Notes under the pieces: generated by a model
Told to the model about the DNA's origin: nothing
Database searches by the model: none
The model's input: only the letters and a program-made list of their open reading frames with translations
Translations under genes and position numbers: made by a program
Origin: Lentisphaerota bacterium
GTDB taxonomy: Bacteria > Verrucomicrobiota > Kiritimatiellia > UBA8416 > JAFGIZ01
Reading direction: 5' to 3'
Assembly: GCA_016929365.1 (NCBI GenBank)
Contig: JAFGIZ010000179.1
Span: forward strand, 1-12,343
DNA length: 12,343 nt
Shown here: positions 6,716-12,343 of the stretch, piece after piece
Layout: the number at the start of each line of letters is the position of its first letter
Numbering within the stretch: position 1 is the first letter of the stretch

Positions 6716-8854
6716 TTACAATCCGGTTTTGCGCAGGCGCAGGGCGTTGGAAACCACGGAAACGGAACTGAAACTCATGGCCGCCGCGGCGAGCATGGGA
6801 CTGAGCAACAGCCCGAAAAAAGGATACAGCACGCCCGCGGCGACCGGCACGCCGATGCTGTTGTAGGCGAAGGCGAAGACGAGGTTCTGGCGGATATTGC
6901 GCATCACCGCACGGCTGAGCTGCACGGCCTTGACGAGGCCCCGCAGGTCGCCGTGCAGCAGGGTAATGCCCGCGCTTTCGATGGCGACGTCGGTGCCCGT
7001 CCCCATGGCAATGCCGACGTCCGCAGCGGCCAGCGCCGGCGCGTCGTTGATGCCGTCGCCGGCCATGGCCACGCGCGCCCCCTCCTTCCGGAGCCCGGCG
7101 ACGTGTTCGTGCTTGTCTTCCGGCGCGACGCCGGCGTGAAACTCGTCGATCTTGAGCTCGCCGGCGACGGTCCGGGCGGCGGTTTCATTGTCGCCGGTCA
7201 GCATCAGGACGCGCAGGCCTGCGTCGTGCAGCGCGCCCACGGCCAGCGCGGCATCCTCGCGCAGCGGATCCGCGACGGCAATCAGGCCCGCCGCCCGGCG
7301 GCGGATGCCGACATAAATCACCGTGGCGCCCCCCTGCTCCAGCTCCCGCGCCTTCTGCCTGAGCGTGTCCACGCCCCGGACATTGTTGCCCTTCAGGAAC
7401 TCCGGCCGGCCGATACAGACCTTGCGGTTGCCCACCACGCCCTTGACGCCGTTGCCGGCTTTGGCCGTAAAGTCGCTCACGCTGTACAGCTCCAACCCGC
7501 GCTCCGAAGCGCGGCGCACAATGGCGGCGGCCAGCGGATGCTCGCTGCGCTGCTCCAGCGACGCGGCGGTGCACAGCAGCGCGTCGTCCTCCTGTTTGCC
7601 CGCGGCGTAGACCTCCGTGACCGAGGGCCGCCCCTCGGTCAGCGTGCCGGTCTTGTCGATGACCACGGTATCGACGCGCGCAAGCCGCTCGAGCGCCTCC
7701 GCGTTCTTGACCAGCACGCCGGCCTGCGCGCCGCGCCCCACCCCCACCATGATCGACATGGGCGTGGCCAGCCCCAGCGCGCAGGGACAGGCGATGATCA
7801 GGACCGCGACGGCATTGACCAGCGCATGGGCCAGGCGGGGGTCGGGTCCGACCGCGGCCCAGACGGCGAAAGTGGCCAGGGCGATCAGGATGACCGCCGG
7901 CACGAACCAGGCCGCGACGCGGTCCGCCAGGCCCTGGATCGGCGCGCGGCTGCGCTGCGCGCGGCGGACCATGCCGACGATCTGCGCCAATACGGTATCG
8001 CGTCCCACCTGGGCGGCCCGCATCAGGAACGTCCCGTCCTGGTTGACCGTCGCGCCCGTTACGGTATCGCCCGGCGCCTTGCCGACGGGGGTCGGCTCGC
8101 CGGTCAGCATGGACTCGTCAACCGTGCTGCGGCCTTCGGTCAGCTCGCCGTCCACCGGGATCTTCTCGCCCGGCCGCACGCGCAGCACGTCGCCGACCTC
8201 CACCGCGTCCAGCGCGATCTCCTCTTCTTCGCCGTCGCGGACACGGCGGGCCTTTTCCGGGGCGAGCTGCAGCAGGCTGCGCACGGCTTCGCCGGTGCGG
8301 CGGCGGGCGCGCAGCTCCAACACCTGCCCGAGCAGGACGAGGGTGATGATGACGGCGGCGCCCTCGAAATAGACGTCCACGCGGCCGTTGTCCCGGAAGG
8401 CATCGGGGAAGGCGCCGGGAAAGAGCGCGGCCGCCACGCTGTACAGATAGGCCGCGCCGCTGCCGGTGGCGATCAGCGTGAACATGTTGGGGCTCAGCGC
8501 CAGAACGGAGCGCCAGGCGCGTACGAAGAACGGCAAGCCCGCCCAGAGCACCACCGGGGTGGCCAGCAGAAGCTGAATCCAGTTGGAGGCCGCGCGGGGC
8601 ATGAGCCGGCCCGCGGGGTCGCCCGGCAGCATCCCGCTCATGGCCAGCAGGAACAGCGGCGCGGTCAGCGCCAGGGCCGCCCGGAAACGCCGCGACATGT
8701 CCCGCAGCTCCGCGTCATCCTCCGTGCCGCCCGAATCCTTCGGCTCCAGGGCCATGCCGCATTCCGGACAGGACCCGGGGCCCTGCTGCGCGACCTCCGG
8801 ATGCATGGGACAGGTGTAAATGCCCTCGCCCGGCTCTGCAGATTCCGCTGTCAC
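6716..8854 (-). CDS. copA: Cu(+)-type P1B ATPase with N-terminal Cys/His metal-binding motif
   Basis: This 712-residue inner-membrane pump probably exports Cu(I) (or Ag(I)) from the cytoplasm. In place of HMA domains it begins with a short YHS-like metal-binding segment: YTCPMHPEV (13-21) and CPECGMALEP (29-38). Landmarks are TGE (251-253), CPC (356-358) followed by ALGLATP, Asp400 in DKTGTLTEG, SEHP (437-440), TGDN (553-556) and GDGINDAP (599-606). CPCALGLATP, the Tyr-Asn pair in FAYNSIG (664-665) and MSFSS (693-697) are the copper-class (P1B-1) signature. The start codon is GTG at 8854, with GAGG 5 bases upstream, and it overlaps by GTGA the stop of a 24-codon mini-ORF. An intrinsic terminator lies 33 bases upstream, so expression needs readthrough. 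It is followed by the zinc-type ATPase, probably in one operon. The symbol is by class; a SilP/CopB-type role is possible. Confidence 0.93.
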   Translation of the reverse strand: MTAESAEPGEGIYTCPMHPEVAQQGPGSCPECGMALEPKDSGGTEDDAELRDMSRRFRAALALTAPLFLLAMSGMLPGDPAGRLMPRAASNWIQLLLATPVVLWAGLPFFVRAWRSVLALSPNMFTLIATGSGAAYLYSVAAALFPGAFPDAFRDNGRVDVYFEGAAVIITLVLLGQVLELRARRRTGEAVRSLLQLAPEKARRVRDGEEEEIALDAVEVGDVLRVRPGEKIPVDGELTEGRSTVDESMLTGEPTPVGKAPGDTVTGATVNQDGTFLMRAAQVGRDTVLAQIVGMVRRAQRSRAPIQGLADRVAAWFVPAVILIALATFAVWAAVGPDPRLAHALVNAVAVLIIACPCALGLATPMSIMVGVGRGAQAGVLVKNAEALERLARVDTVVIDKTGTLTEGRPSVTEVYAAGKQEDDALLCTAASLEQRSEHPLAAAIVRRASERGLELYSVSDFTAKAGNGVKGVVGNRKVCIGRPEFLKGNNVRGVDTLRQKARELEQGGATVIYVGIRRRAAGLIAVADPLREDAALAVGALHDAGLRVLMLTGDNETAARTVAGELKIDEFHAGVAPEDKHEHVAGLRKEGARVAMAGDGINDAPALAAADVGIAMGTGTDVAIESAGITLLHGDLRGLVKAVQLSRAVMRNIRQNLVFAFAYNSIGVPVAAGVLYPFFGLLLSPMLAAAAMSFSSVSVVSNALRLRKTGL

Positions 8855-8925
8855 GGCACCCTCGCTTTCCGCCGCGGGCCTGAAGGTAAAAAGGGCCCCG
8901 TCCGCGGGGACAGGGCCCTGGCCAT
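8851..8925 (-). CDS. 24-codon mini-ORF through the terminator, overlapping the copA start
   Basis: An ATG at 8925 follows GGAGG by 5 bases and opens a frame of 24 codons (starts MARALSPRTG, ends RRKARVP) closing with TGA at 8853-8851. That TGA overlaps the copA start codon as GTGA. Its codons 3-12 are the intrinsic terminator hairpin. The peptide is Pro/Arg-rich and resembles nothing I know, so its value is probably in being translated: a moving ribosome would disrupt the hairpin and deliver itself to the copA start. The SD and overlap are seen; translation and role are inferred. It could still be a chance frame in GC-rich DNA. Confidence 0.4.
   Translation of the reverse strand: MARALSPRTGPFLPSGPRRKARVP
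8888..8919 (-). terminator. Strong intrinsic terminator between glnA and copA
   Basis: On the minus strand AGGGCCC-T-GTCC, loop CCGC, then GGAC-G-GGGCCCT forms a 12-pair stem (one U-G pair) running into five T residues (8892-8888). It is a textbook Rho-independent terminator. It would end transcription coming from glnA or from the copA leader, 33 bases before the copA start codon. That spacing leaves no room for a separate copA promoter downstream of it. Confidence 0.88.
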
Positions 8926-8929
8926 TGGA

Positions 8930-8973
8930 GCCTCCGTCAACCTGGTGCTAAGACGTTGCTCCGGAGGCACCAG
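8930..8973 (-). promoter_or_regulatory. Mutually exclusive RNA pairings in the copA leader
   Basis: On minus-strand RNA CUGGUGC (8973-8967) pairs perfectly with GCACCAG (8948-8942), closing a hairpin across the end of mini-ORF 1. The overlapping GCCUCCG (8968-8962) pairs perfectly with CGGAGGC (8936-8930), which contains the GGAGG serving mini-ORF 2. The two 7-base pairings share bases 8967-8968 and enclose each other's arms, so they compete. The second would hide the SD of mini-ORF 2. These complementarities are direct observations; switching between them is inference. Confidence 0.5.
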
Positions 8974-8989
8974 ATGTCGCATTAGACAT
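8948..8989 (-). CDS. 13-residue leader peptide upstream of copA
   Basis: An ATG at 8989 opens the peptide MSNATSGASGATS, closed by TAG at 8950-8948. It is preceded by an exceptionally strong SD with ideal spacing (AAGGAGG ends 7 bases before the ATG). Codons 6-10 form one arm of both competing leader pairings, so a ribosome here would decide which one forms. The peptide is made of Ser, Ala, Gly and Thr plus one Asn, and has no Cys, His or internal Met, so it is unlikely to sense copper by binding it. No length or codon evidence beyond the SD proves translation. Confidence 0.5.
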   Translation of the reverse strand: MSNATSGASGATS

Positions 8990-8990
8990 A

Positions 8991-9003
8991 GGATCACCTC
9001 CTT
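8991..9003 (-). promoter_or_regulatory. Perfect 13-base Shine-Dalgarno sequence
   Basis: AAGGAGGTGATCC on the minus strand is complementary at all 13 positions to the usual 3' end of bacterial 16S rRNA (GGATCACCTCCTT). It sits one base before the ATG of the 13-residue leader peptide. No other SD in the window is nearly this long; most are 4-6 bases. Confidence 0.75.
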
Positions 9004-9054
9004 CCCAGGGTCTCAGAAATCTCCGCGACCGGCCCCCTGTTGGCCCGTCCCGGA

Positions 9055-9095
9055 ACACCAGTGTGTAGCATGGCATGGCTTGCGGACGAGGTCAA
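9055..9095 (-). promoter_or_regulatory. Weak candidate promoter and dyad for the copA leader
   Basis: On the minus strand TTGACC (9095-9090) is a good -35 box. The nearest -10-like sequences are CATGCT at 17 bases or TGCTAC at 19 bases, both poor. A 19-base spacer would suit a MerR-family activator such as CueR, but I do not see the matching dyad inside the spacer. Just downstream ACAC-TG-GTGT (9064-9055) is an inverted repeat that could be an operator. The rest of the 8990-9149 stretch holds nothing else I recognise apart from the palindrome CGGGCATGCCCG at 9123-9134. Confidence 0.25.
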
Positions 9096-9149
9096 GCCGT
9101 TTTGTCGGATCCGCCGCCTTTCCGGGCATGCCCGCTACGGGTTCGAGGT

Positions 9150-10508
9150 TCAGACGTCCAGGTACATGTCGAAATCGACGTTGCTCGGCCGGGCGTGATA
9201 CGTGCGGGCCTCCGCGCGCTTGGCGTCGAGGAAGTTGGCCAGGATGTGGCCGCCCAGCGCATCGCGCACGACGGGGTCCGCTTCGAGACAATCGAGCGCC
9301 GCGTCCAGGGAACCGGGCAGCGTCGGCGTCTCCTGCGCGCCGTGGAAGAGATCATGTTCGACGGCCGCCCCCGGATCGGTCCGGCGGCGGATCCCGTCCA
9401 GGCCGGCGGCGAGGGTGGCGGCAAAGGCCAGGTACGGGTTGCAGCTCGGATCGGGCGAGCGGTATTCACAGCGCAGCGCGCGCGGGTTGCCGTGCGGGAC
9501 CCGGATCAGGGCCGTGCGGTTCTTGCGGCCCCAGGCGATGTTCACCGGCGCCTCCCAGCCGGGCACGAGCCGCTTGTAACTGTTGCACGTGGGGTTGGTG
9601 ACGGCGGTGAGCGCAGGGGCGTGCGCCAGCAGCCCGCCGATGAAGTGCAGCCCGGTTTCCGACAGGTCGCGGCGGGCCCCGTCGTGGAACAGGTTGGTCT
9701 TGTCCCGCTTGCCGTCGCGGTGCGACGTATAACGGGAAAGGTTGAAATGACAGTGCATACCGCTTCCGTTCATGTTGAAAAACGGTTTGGGCATGAACGT
9801 CGCCAGCAGCGCGTTGTGCTCCGCGTAGTTGTGGATGATGTCCTTCAGCGTGACGGTGGCGTCGGCGATCTCAAGCGCCTCGCCGTAGCGGAAATCAAAC
9901 TCGAACTGCGACGGGGCGACCTCGTGATGGTACACCTCGTAGCGGATGCCCATCCGGTTCATGGCTTCCATGACCTCCGTGAGAAAATGGCGCATCTTCG
10001 CGGTCGGCGCGTCGAAGTAGCCGAGCTGGTCCACGGGGTTGCGTTCGCGGTCGAGCACGAAGAACTCCAGCTCCGTCGCCACGTGATACTCGAACGCGGC
10101 CCGGTCCGCGCCGTCCCCTTCCCGCAACACGTCCGGCATCTGCGCCAGGACGCGCCGGAGCGCCGAGCGGGAGTCGCCGTCGAACGGCGCGCCGGCCCCG
10201 TCGGCGGACGGAATGCGCACGTCGCAGATCACCCGCGCGACATCGGCCGCCCAGGGCAGGCAGCGGAACGTGGCCGGGTCCGGCATGATGATCAGGTCGG
10301 ATTCCTCCACGGGCACGCCGTAGCCGTTGATGGAAGAGCCGTCCACACCGTACCCCTTGAGGTACTCGCGCTCGTCCACGAACTCGTCGAAGGACACGGT
10401 CTTGAACTTGATGTTGCCGAAAATATCAGTGAACTGCAGGTCGACCGTACGGATGCCGCGGGCGCGGGCGTCTTCCAGTACGGCGGAAAAATCGGATTGT
10501 TCGGACAT
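9150..10508 (-). CDS. glnA: Type I glutamine synthetase (alpha-like)
   Basis: This 452-residue cytoplasmic enzyme joins ammonia to glutamate using ATP. Signatures are VDGSSINGYGVPVEESD (55-71), the metal-binding TELEFF (Glu146, Glu148), Glu196 in HHEVAPSQFEF, KPFFNMNGSGMHCHFNLS (241-258), the glutamate loop YKRLVPGWEAPVNIAWG (311-327) and RCEYRSPD (346-353). Its length and the lack of the Tyr adenylylation motif (DLFHGA at 386-391 where beta-type enzymes have NLYDLPP) fit an unadenylylated, alpha-like enzyme. The Arg that mediates glutamine feedback in Bacillus GlnA appears to be Pro67, judged by eye. The ATG at 10508 is preferred because GGGGAGG lies 8 bases upstream; a GTG at 10517 would sit on that SD. 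A perfect palindrome at 10522-10533 lies just upstream. It is divergent from the phosphoribosyltransferase gene. Confidence 0.95.
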   Translation of the reverse strand: MSEQSDFSAVLEDARARGIRTVDLQFTDIFGNIKFKTVSFDEFVDEREYLKGYGVDGSSINGYGVPVEESDLIIMPDPATFRCLPWAADVARVICDVRIPSADGAGAPFDGDSRSALRRVLAQMPDVLREGDGADRAAFEYHVATELEFFVLDRERNPVDQLGYFDAPTAKMRHFLTEVMEAMNRMGIRYEVYHHEVAPSQFEFDFRYGEALEIADATVTLKDIIHNYAEHNALLATFMPKPFFNMNGSGMHCHFNLSRYTSHRDGKRDKTNLFHDGARRDLSETGLHFIGGLLAHAPALTAVTNPTCNSYKRLVPGWEAPVNIAWGRKNRTALIRVPHGNPRALRCEYRSPDPSCNPYLAFAATLAAGLDGIRRRTDPGAAVEHDLFHGAQETPTLPGSLDAALDCLEADPVVRDALGGHILANFLDAKRAEARTYHARPSNVDFDMYLDV

Positions 10509-10521
10509 GCAGCGCACCTCC

Positions 10522-10533
10522 CCGGTATACCGG
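10522..10533. promoter_or_regulatory. Perfect palindrome CCGGTATACCGG upstream of glnA
   Basis: This 12-base perfect palindrome ends 13 bases upstream of the glnA ATG, immediately before its SD. It could be a repressor site, or its TATACC could serve as the -10 box with TTGTTA 19 bases upstream on the minus strand (a long spacer). I see no clear NtrC, GlnR or TnrA site nearby. Confidence 0.4.
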
Positions 10534-10609
10534 ACCGGACAGCGAGCCTAACAATCCGCCTCCGGCCGCGCAACGCGTTAAATCGGGGCCCCGCCGGCCC
10601 GGAGCGGGG

Positions 10610-10638
10610 TTGCACGGGGGCGCGGGTCGCGCTATCGT
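10610..10638 (+). promoter_or_regulatory. Candidate promoter for the phosphoribosyltransferase gene
   Basis: TTGCAC (10610-10615) and TATCGT (10633-10638) are 17 bases apart. The -10 matches consensus at 4 of 6 positions and the -35 at 3 of 6, so the call is weak. It would leave a 5' leader of about 85 bases before the ATG at 10731. Confidence 0.3.
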
Positions 10639-10730
10639 TGGGGCGGCGGTCCCGGCCGGGGGTTTTCGAAGGCAGGGTTCGGGGTTGCGCCGGGGGCAGA
10701 CGGCTTGAACGGGGAACAGACGGGAGGACG

Positions 10731-11387
10731 ATGACGCGATTCAAGGACAGACAGGACGCGGGCCGGCAGCTGGCGAAGCGGTTACGGCATTACGCGGAAG
10801 ATCCGAAGGTGCTGGTCCTGGCGCTGCCGCGCGGCGGCGTGGCGGTGGCCGACGAGGTCGCCCGCGCGATCGCCGCGCCGCTGGACGTGTTCCTGGTGCG
10901 CAAGCTGGGCGCGCCGGGCCAGCCGGAGCTGGCCGTGGGCGCGCTGGCCTCGGGCGGGGTGCGCGTGCTCAACGACGACGTGATCGACGCCCTCGGCGTG
11001 ACCGGGGACGAGCTCGACACGGTGGCCGCGGCAGAACAGAAAGAGCTGGAACGGCGCGAAGCGGCGTACCGCCGGGGCAAACCGCCCCTGGAGACAACGG
11101 GACGCACAGTCATCCTGGTGGACGACGGCCTGGCCACGGGCGCCACGATGCACGCGGCCGTGCGCGCGCTGCGCAAGCAGGGCGCCAACCCGGTCGTCGT
11201 GGCCGTGCCCGTCGCGGCGCCGGATTCCTTGCAGCGGATCCGGCGGGAGGCGGACGACGTGGTGTGCCTGTCGGCCCCGCCGGCCTTCCAGGCGGTGGGC
11301 CAGTGGTACGAACGGTTCGGCCAGCTCAGCGACGCGGACGTGTGCGCCTTCCTGGCACGGAAACAGCCCGGGCCGCCGGGCGGCTGA
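10731..11387 (+). CDS. Phosphoribosyltransferase family protein (COG1926 type)
   Basis: This 218-residue soluble protein has the type I phosphoribosyltransferase fold. The PRPP-binding loop is VILVDDGLATGATM (127-140), with the two acidic residues and the GATM turn intact. An N-terminal VLALPRGGVAVADEVA (28-43) and VFLVRKLGAPGQPELAVGA (53-71) are typical of the predicted phosphoribosyltransferase group often found alone or fused to hydrolases. Its physiological base or acceptor is unknown. The ATG at 10731 follows GGGAGG by 3 bases, a slightly short spacing; the frame is open far upstream but only as the antisense of glnA. The UMF1 transporter gene starts 27 bases downstream on the same strand, so the two probably share a transcript. 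The family call is firm and the substrate open. Confidence 0.9.
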   Translation: MTRFKDRQDAGRQLAKRLRHYAEDPKVLVLALPRGGVAVADEVARAIAAPLDVFLVRKLGAPGQPELAVGALASGGVRVLNDDVIDALGVTGDELDTVAAAEQKELERREAAYRRGKPPLETTGRTVILVDDGLATGATMHAAVRALRKQGANPVVVAVPVAAPDSLQRIRREADDVVCLSAPPAFQAVGQWYERFGQLSDADVCAFLARKQPGPPGG

Positions 11388-11414
11388 AGCGGAACGGCAT
11401 ATGACCCGGCGGCC

Positions 11415-12343
11415 ATGAACGGAACGAAGCGTACCGCAACCGGCAGGACCCCGGTCCGCGGCCTCTGGGCCTGGGCCGTCTACGACTGGGCCAACAGCGC
11501 GTTCGCGGCGGTTATCCAGACCTTCGTTTTTGCGGCCTACTTTGCCCGCCGCGTGGCGGCCGATCCCGGGCAGGGCGGGGCACGCTGGGGCCTGACCGTG
11601 GGTGCGGCGGGCTTCGTGATTGCGCTGCTGGGCCCGGTTACGGGCGCCGTGGCCGACCGCAAAGGCCGCCGCAAACCCTGGCTCGGGGCATTTACACTGC
11701 TGGCCGTTACAGCCACGGCGCTGCTCTGGTTCATTCCGCCGCGGGCCGCGGCGCTGCCGGCGGCCATGCTGCTTGTCTGGCTCGGGATCATCGGCACGGA
11801 GCTGGCGGCGGTGTTCTACAACGCCATGCTGCCGGCGTTGGCGGAACCCGAACGCACCGGCCGCTGGTCGGGCTGGGGCTGGGCGCTCGGCTATGCGGGG
11901 GGGCTGGCCTGCCTGACGGTCGCGCTGTTCGCGTTCGTGCGGGAGGACGCCTGGTTCGACCTGGACCGCGGCGCCGCGCATCATATCCGGGCCACGTTCC
12001 CGCTCGTTGCCGCCTGGTATGCGCTGTTCGCGCTGCCCCTGTTCGTCCTGACGCCGGACGCGCCGGCGCGCGGAATCACCGCGGCGCGCGCGGTGCGCGA
12101 CGGCCTGCGCCAGCTCGCCGATACGCTCCGGCACCTGCGCCGGTACGGATCGGTCGTCCGCTTTCTCGTCGCCCGCATGCTGTACGTGGACGGGCTGGCC
12201 ACGATTTTCGCCTTCGGCGGGGTCTATGCCGCGGGAACCTTCGGCCTGGCCGACGAGAATATCCTGCTCTTCGGGATCACGTTGAACATCACGGCGGGCG
12301 TCGGGGCGCTCCTCTTTTCCTGGCTGGACGATCTGCTGGGCAG
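11415..12343 (+). CDS. UMF1/Atg22-like MFS transporter (C-terminus cut off by window edge)
   Basis: The visible 309 residues belong to a polytopic inner-membrane carrier of the major facilitator superfamily. The hallmark YDWANSAF at 23-30 in the first membrane helix defines the UMF1 group, related to the yeast vacuolar effluxer Atg22. The MFS loop 2-3 motif is seen as GPVTGAVADRKGRRKPW (73-89). About eight of the expected helices are visible, and roughly 100-150 residues are missing beyond the right edge. The start at 11415 has no clear SD. A 5-codon frame (MTRRP) starting at 11401 ends in TGA overlapping this ATG, so coupled or reinitiated translation is possible. It follows the phosphoribosyltransferase gene by 27 bases. 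Substrates of bacterial UMF1 proteins are mostly unknown; amino acid or metabolite efflux is a guess. Confidence 0.9.
   Translation, partial: MNGTKRTATGRTPVRGLWAWAVYDWANSAFAAVIQTFVFAAYFARRVAADPGQGGARWGLTVGAAGFVIALLGPVTGAVADRKGRRKPWLGAFTLLAVTATALLWFIPPRAAALPAAMLLVWLGIIGTELAAVFYNAMLPALAEPERTGRWSGWGWALGYAGGLACLTVALFAFVREDAWFDLDRGAAHHIRATFPLVAAWYALFALPLFVLTPDAPARGITAARAVRDGLRQLADTLRHLRRYGSVVRFLVARMLYVDGLATIFAFGGVYAAGTFGLADENILLFGITLNITAGVGALLFSWLDDLLG

Noticed and set aside
8991..9003. Plus-strand match to the 3' end of 16S rRNA as a possible rRNA remnant
   Set aside because: Only the 13 terminal bases match; the preceding bases do not resemble helix 45 of 16S rRNA. A strong SD on the other strand explains it.
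8888..9003. Known metal riboswitch (NiCo, manganese yybP-ykoY or fluoride class)
   Set aside because: From memory, none of the conserved cores of these classes is present; the structure is better described by mini-ORFs and a terminator. A covariance-model scan could still overturn this.
8980..9040. TPP riboswitch suggested by CTGAGA upstream of the leader peptide (minus strand)
   Set aside because: The other conserved TPP blocks (ACCTGAT and the TAATACCAGCG-like segment) are missing.
9123..9134. Palindrome CGGGCATGCCCG after glnA as a terminator
   Set aside because: The hairpin would have only a 4-pair stem and no T-run follows.
9013..9291. Minus-strand 92-codon frame overlapping the end of glnA
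   Set aside because: It lies in a shifted frame of glnA, has no SD and low-complexity composition.
6359..9601. Plus-strand open frame of about 1080 codons across the ATPase genes and copA leader
   Set aside because: It lies opposite two P1B ATPases with all motifs intact and runs through a terminator and into glnA antisense; its composition is that of a shadow frame.

Overview
This is a GC-rich bacterial chromosomal window with dense genes, short gaps and mostly strong Shine-Dalgarno (SD) sites. I see no tRNA, rRNA, insertion sequence, phage gene or CRISPR array. The sugar-isomerase-like TIM-barrel protein, the MutS, the alpha-type glutamine synthetase and the UMF1 transporter would fit a member of the Planctomycetota-Verrucomicrobiota-Chlamydiota assemblage, for example Verrucomicrobiota or Kiritimatiellota. 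That placement is a guess from gene style, because no marker gene in the window settles it.

Left part (1-3860, all minus strand): a DUF456 membrane protein (3267-3809) with a good sigma-70-type promoter is followed by a TIM-barrel isomerase/epimerase-like protein (2410-3180) and then mutS (starts at 2364, runs off the left edge). The last two genes probably form an operon. Their candidate promoter carries an inverted repeat in its spacer.

Middle (4046-8854): a plus-strand protein with two PRC-barrel domains (4046-4783) converges on a minus-strand metal-efflux operon. That operon encodes a Cu(+)-type P1B ATPase with an N-terminal Cys/His metal-binding motif (6716-8854), then a Zn/Cd/Pb-type P1B ATPase with no N-terminal metal-binding domain (4813-6690).

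The most unusual stretch is the leader of the copper ATPase gene (about 8851-9003, minus strand). It holds a 13-codon mini-ORF behind an SD complementary to the last 13 bases of 16S rRNA, two mutually exclusive RNA pairings, and a 24-codon mini-ORF with its own SD. The second mini-ORF is read straight through a strong intrinsic terminator and overlaps the GTG start of the ATPase. This looks like a translation-dependent attenuator controlling the metal-efflux operon. The motifs are visible in the sequence; the mechanism is inferred.

Right part (9150-12343): a type I glutamine synthetase (minus strand, 9150-10508) is divergent from a plus-strand pair: a phosphoribosyltransferase of the Rv0571c/COG1926 type (10731-11387) and a UMF1/Atg22-like MFS transporter (11415 to beyond the right edge).
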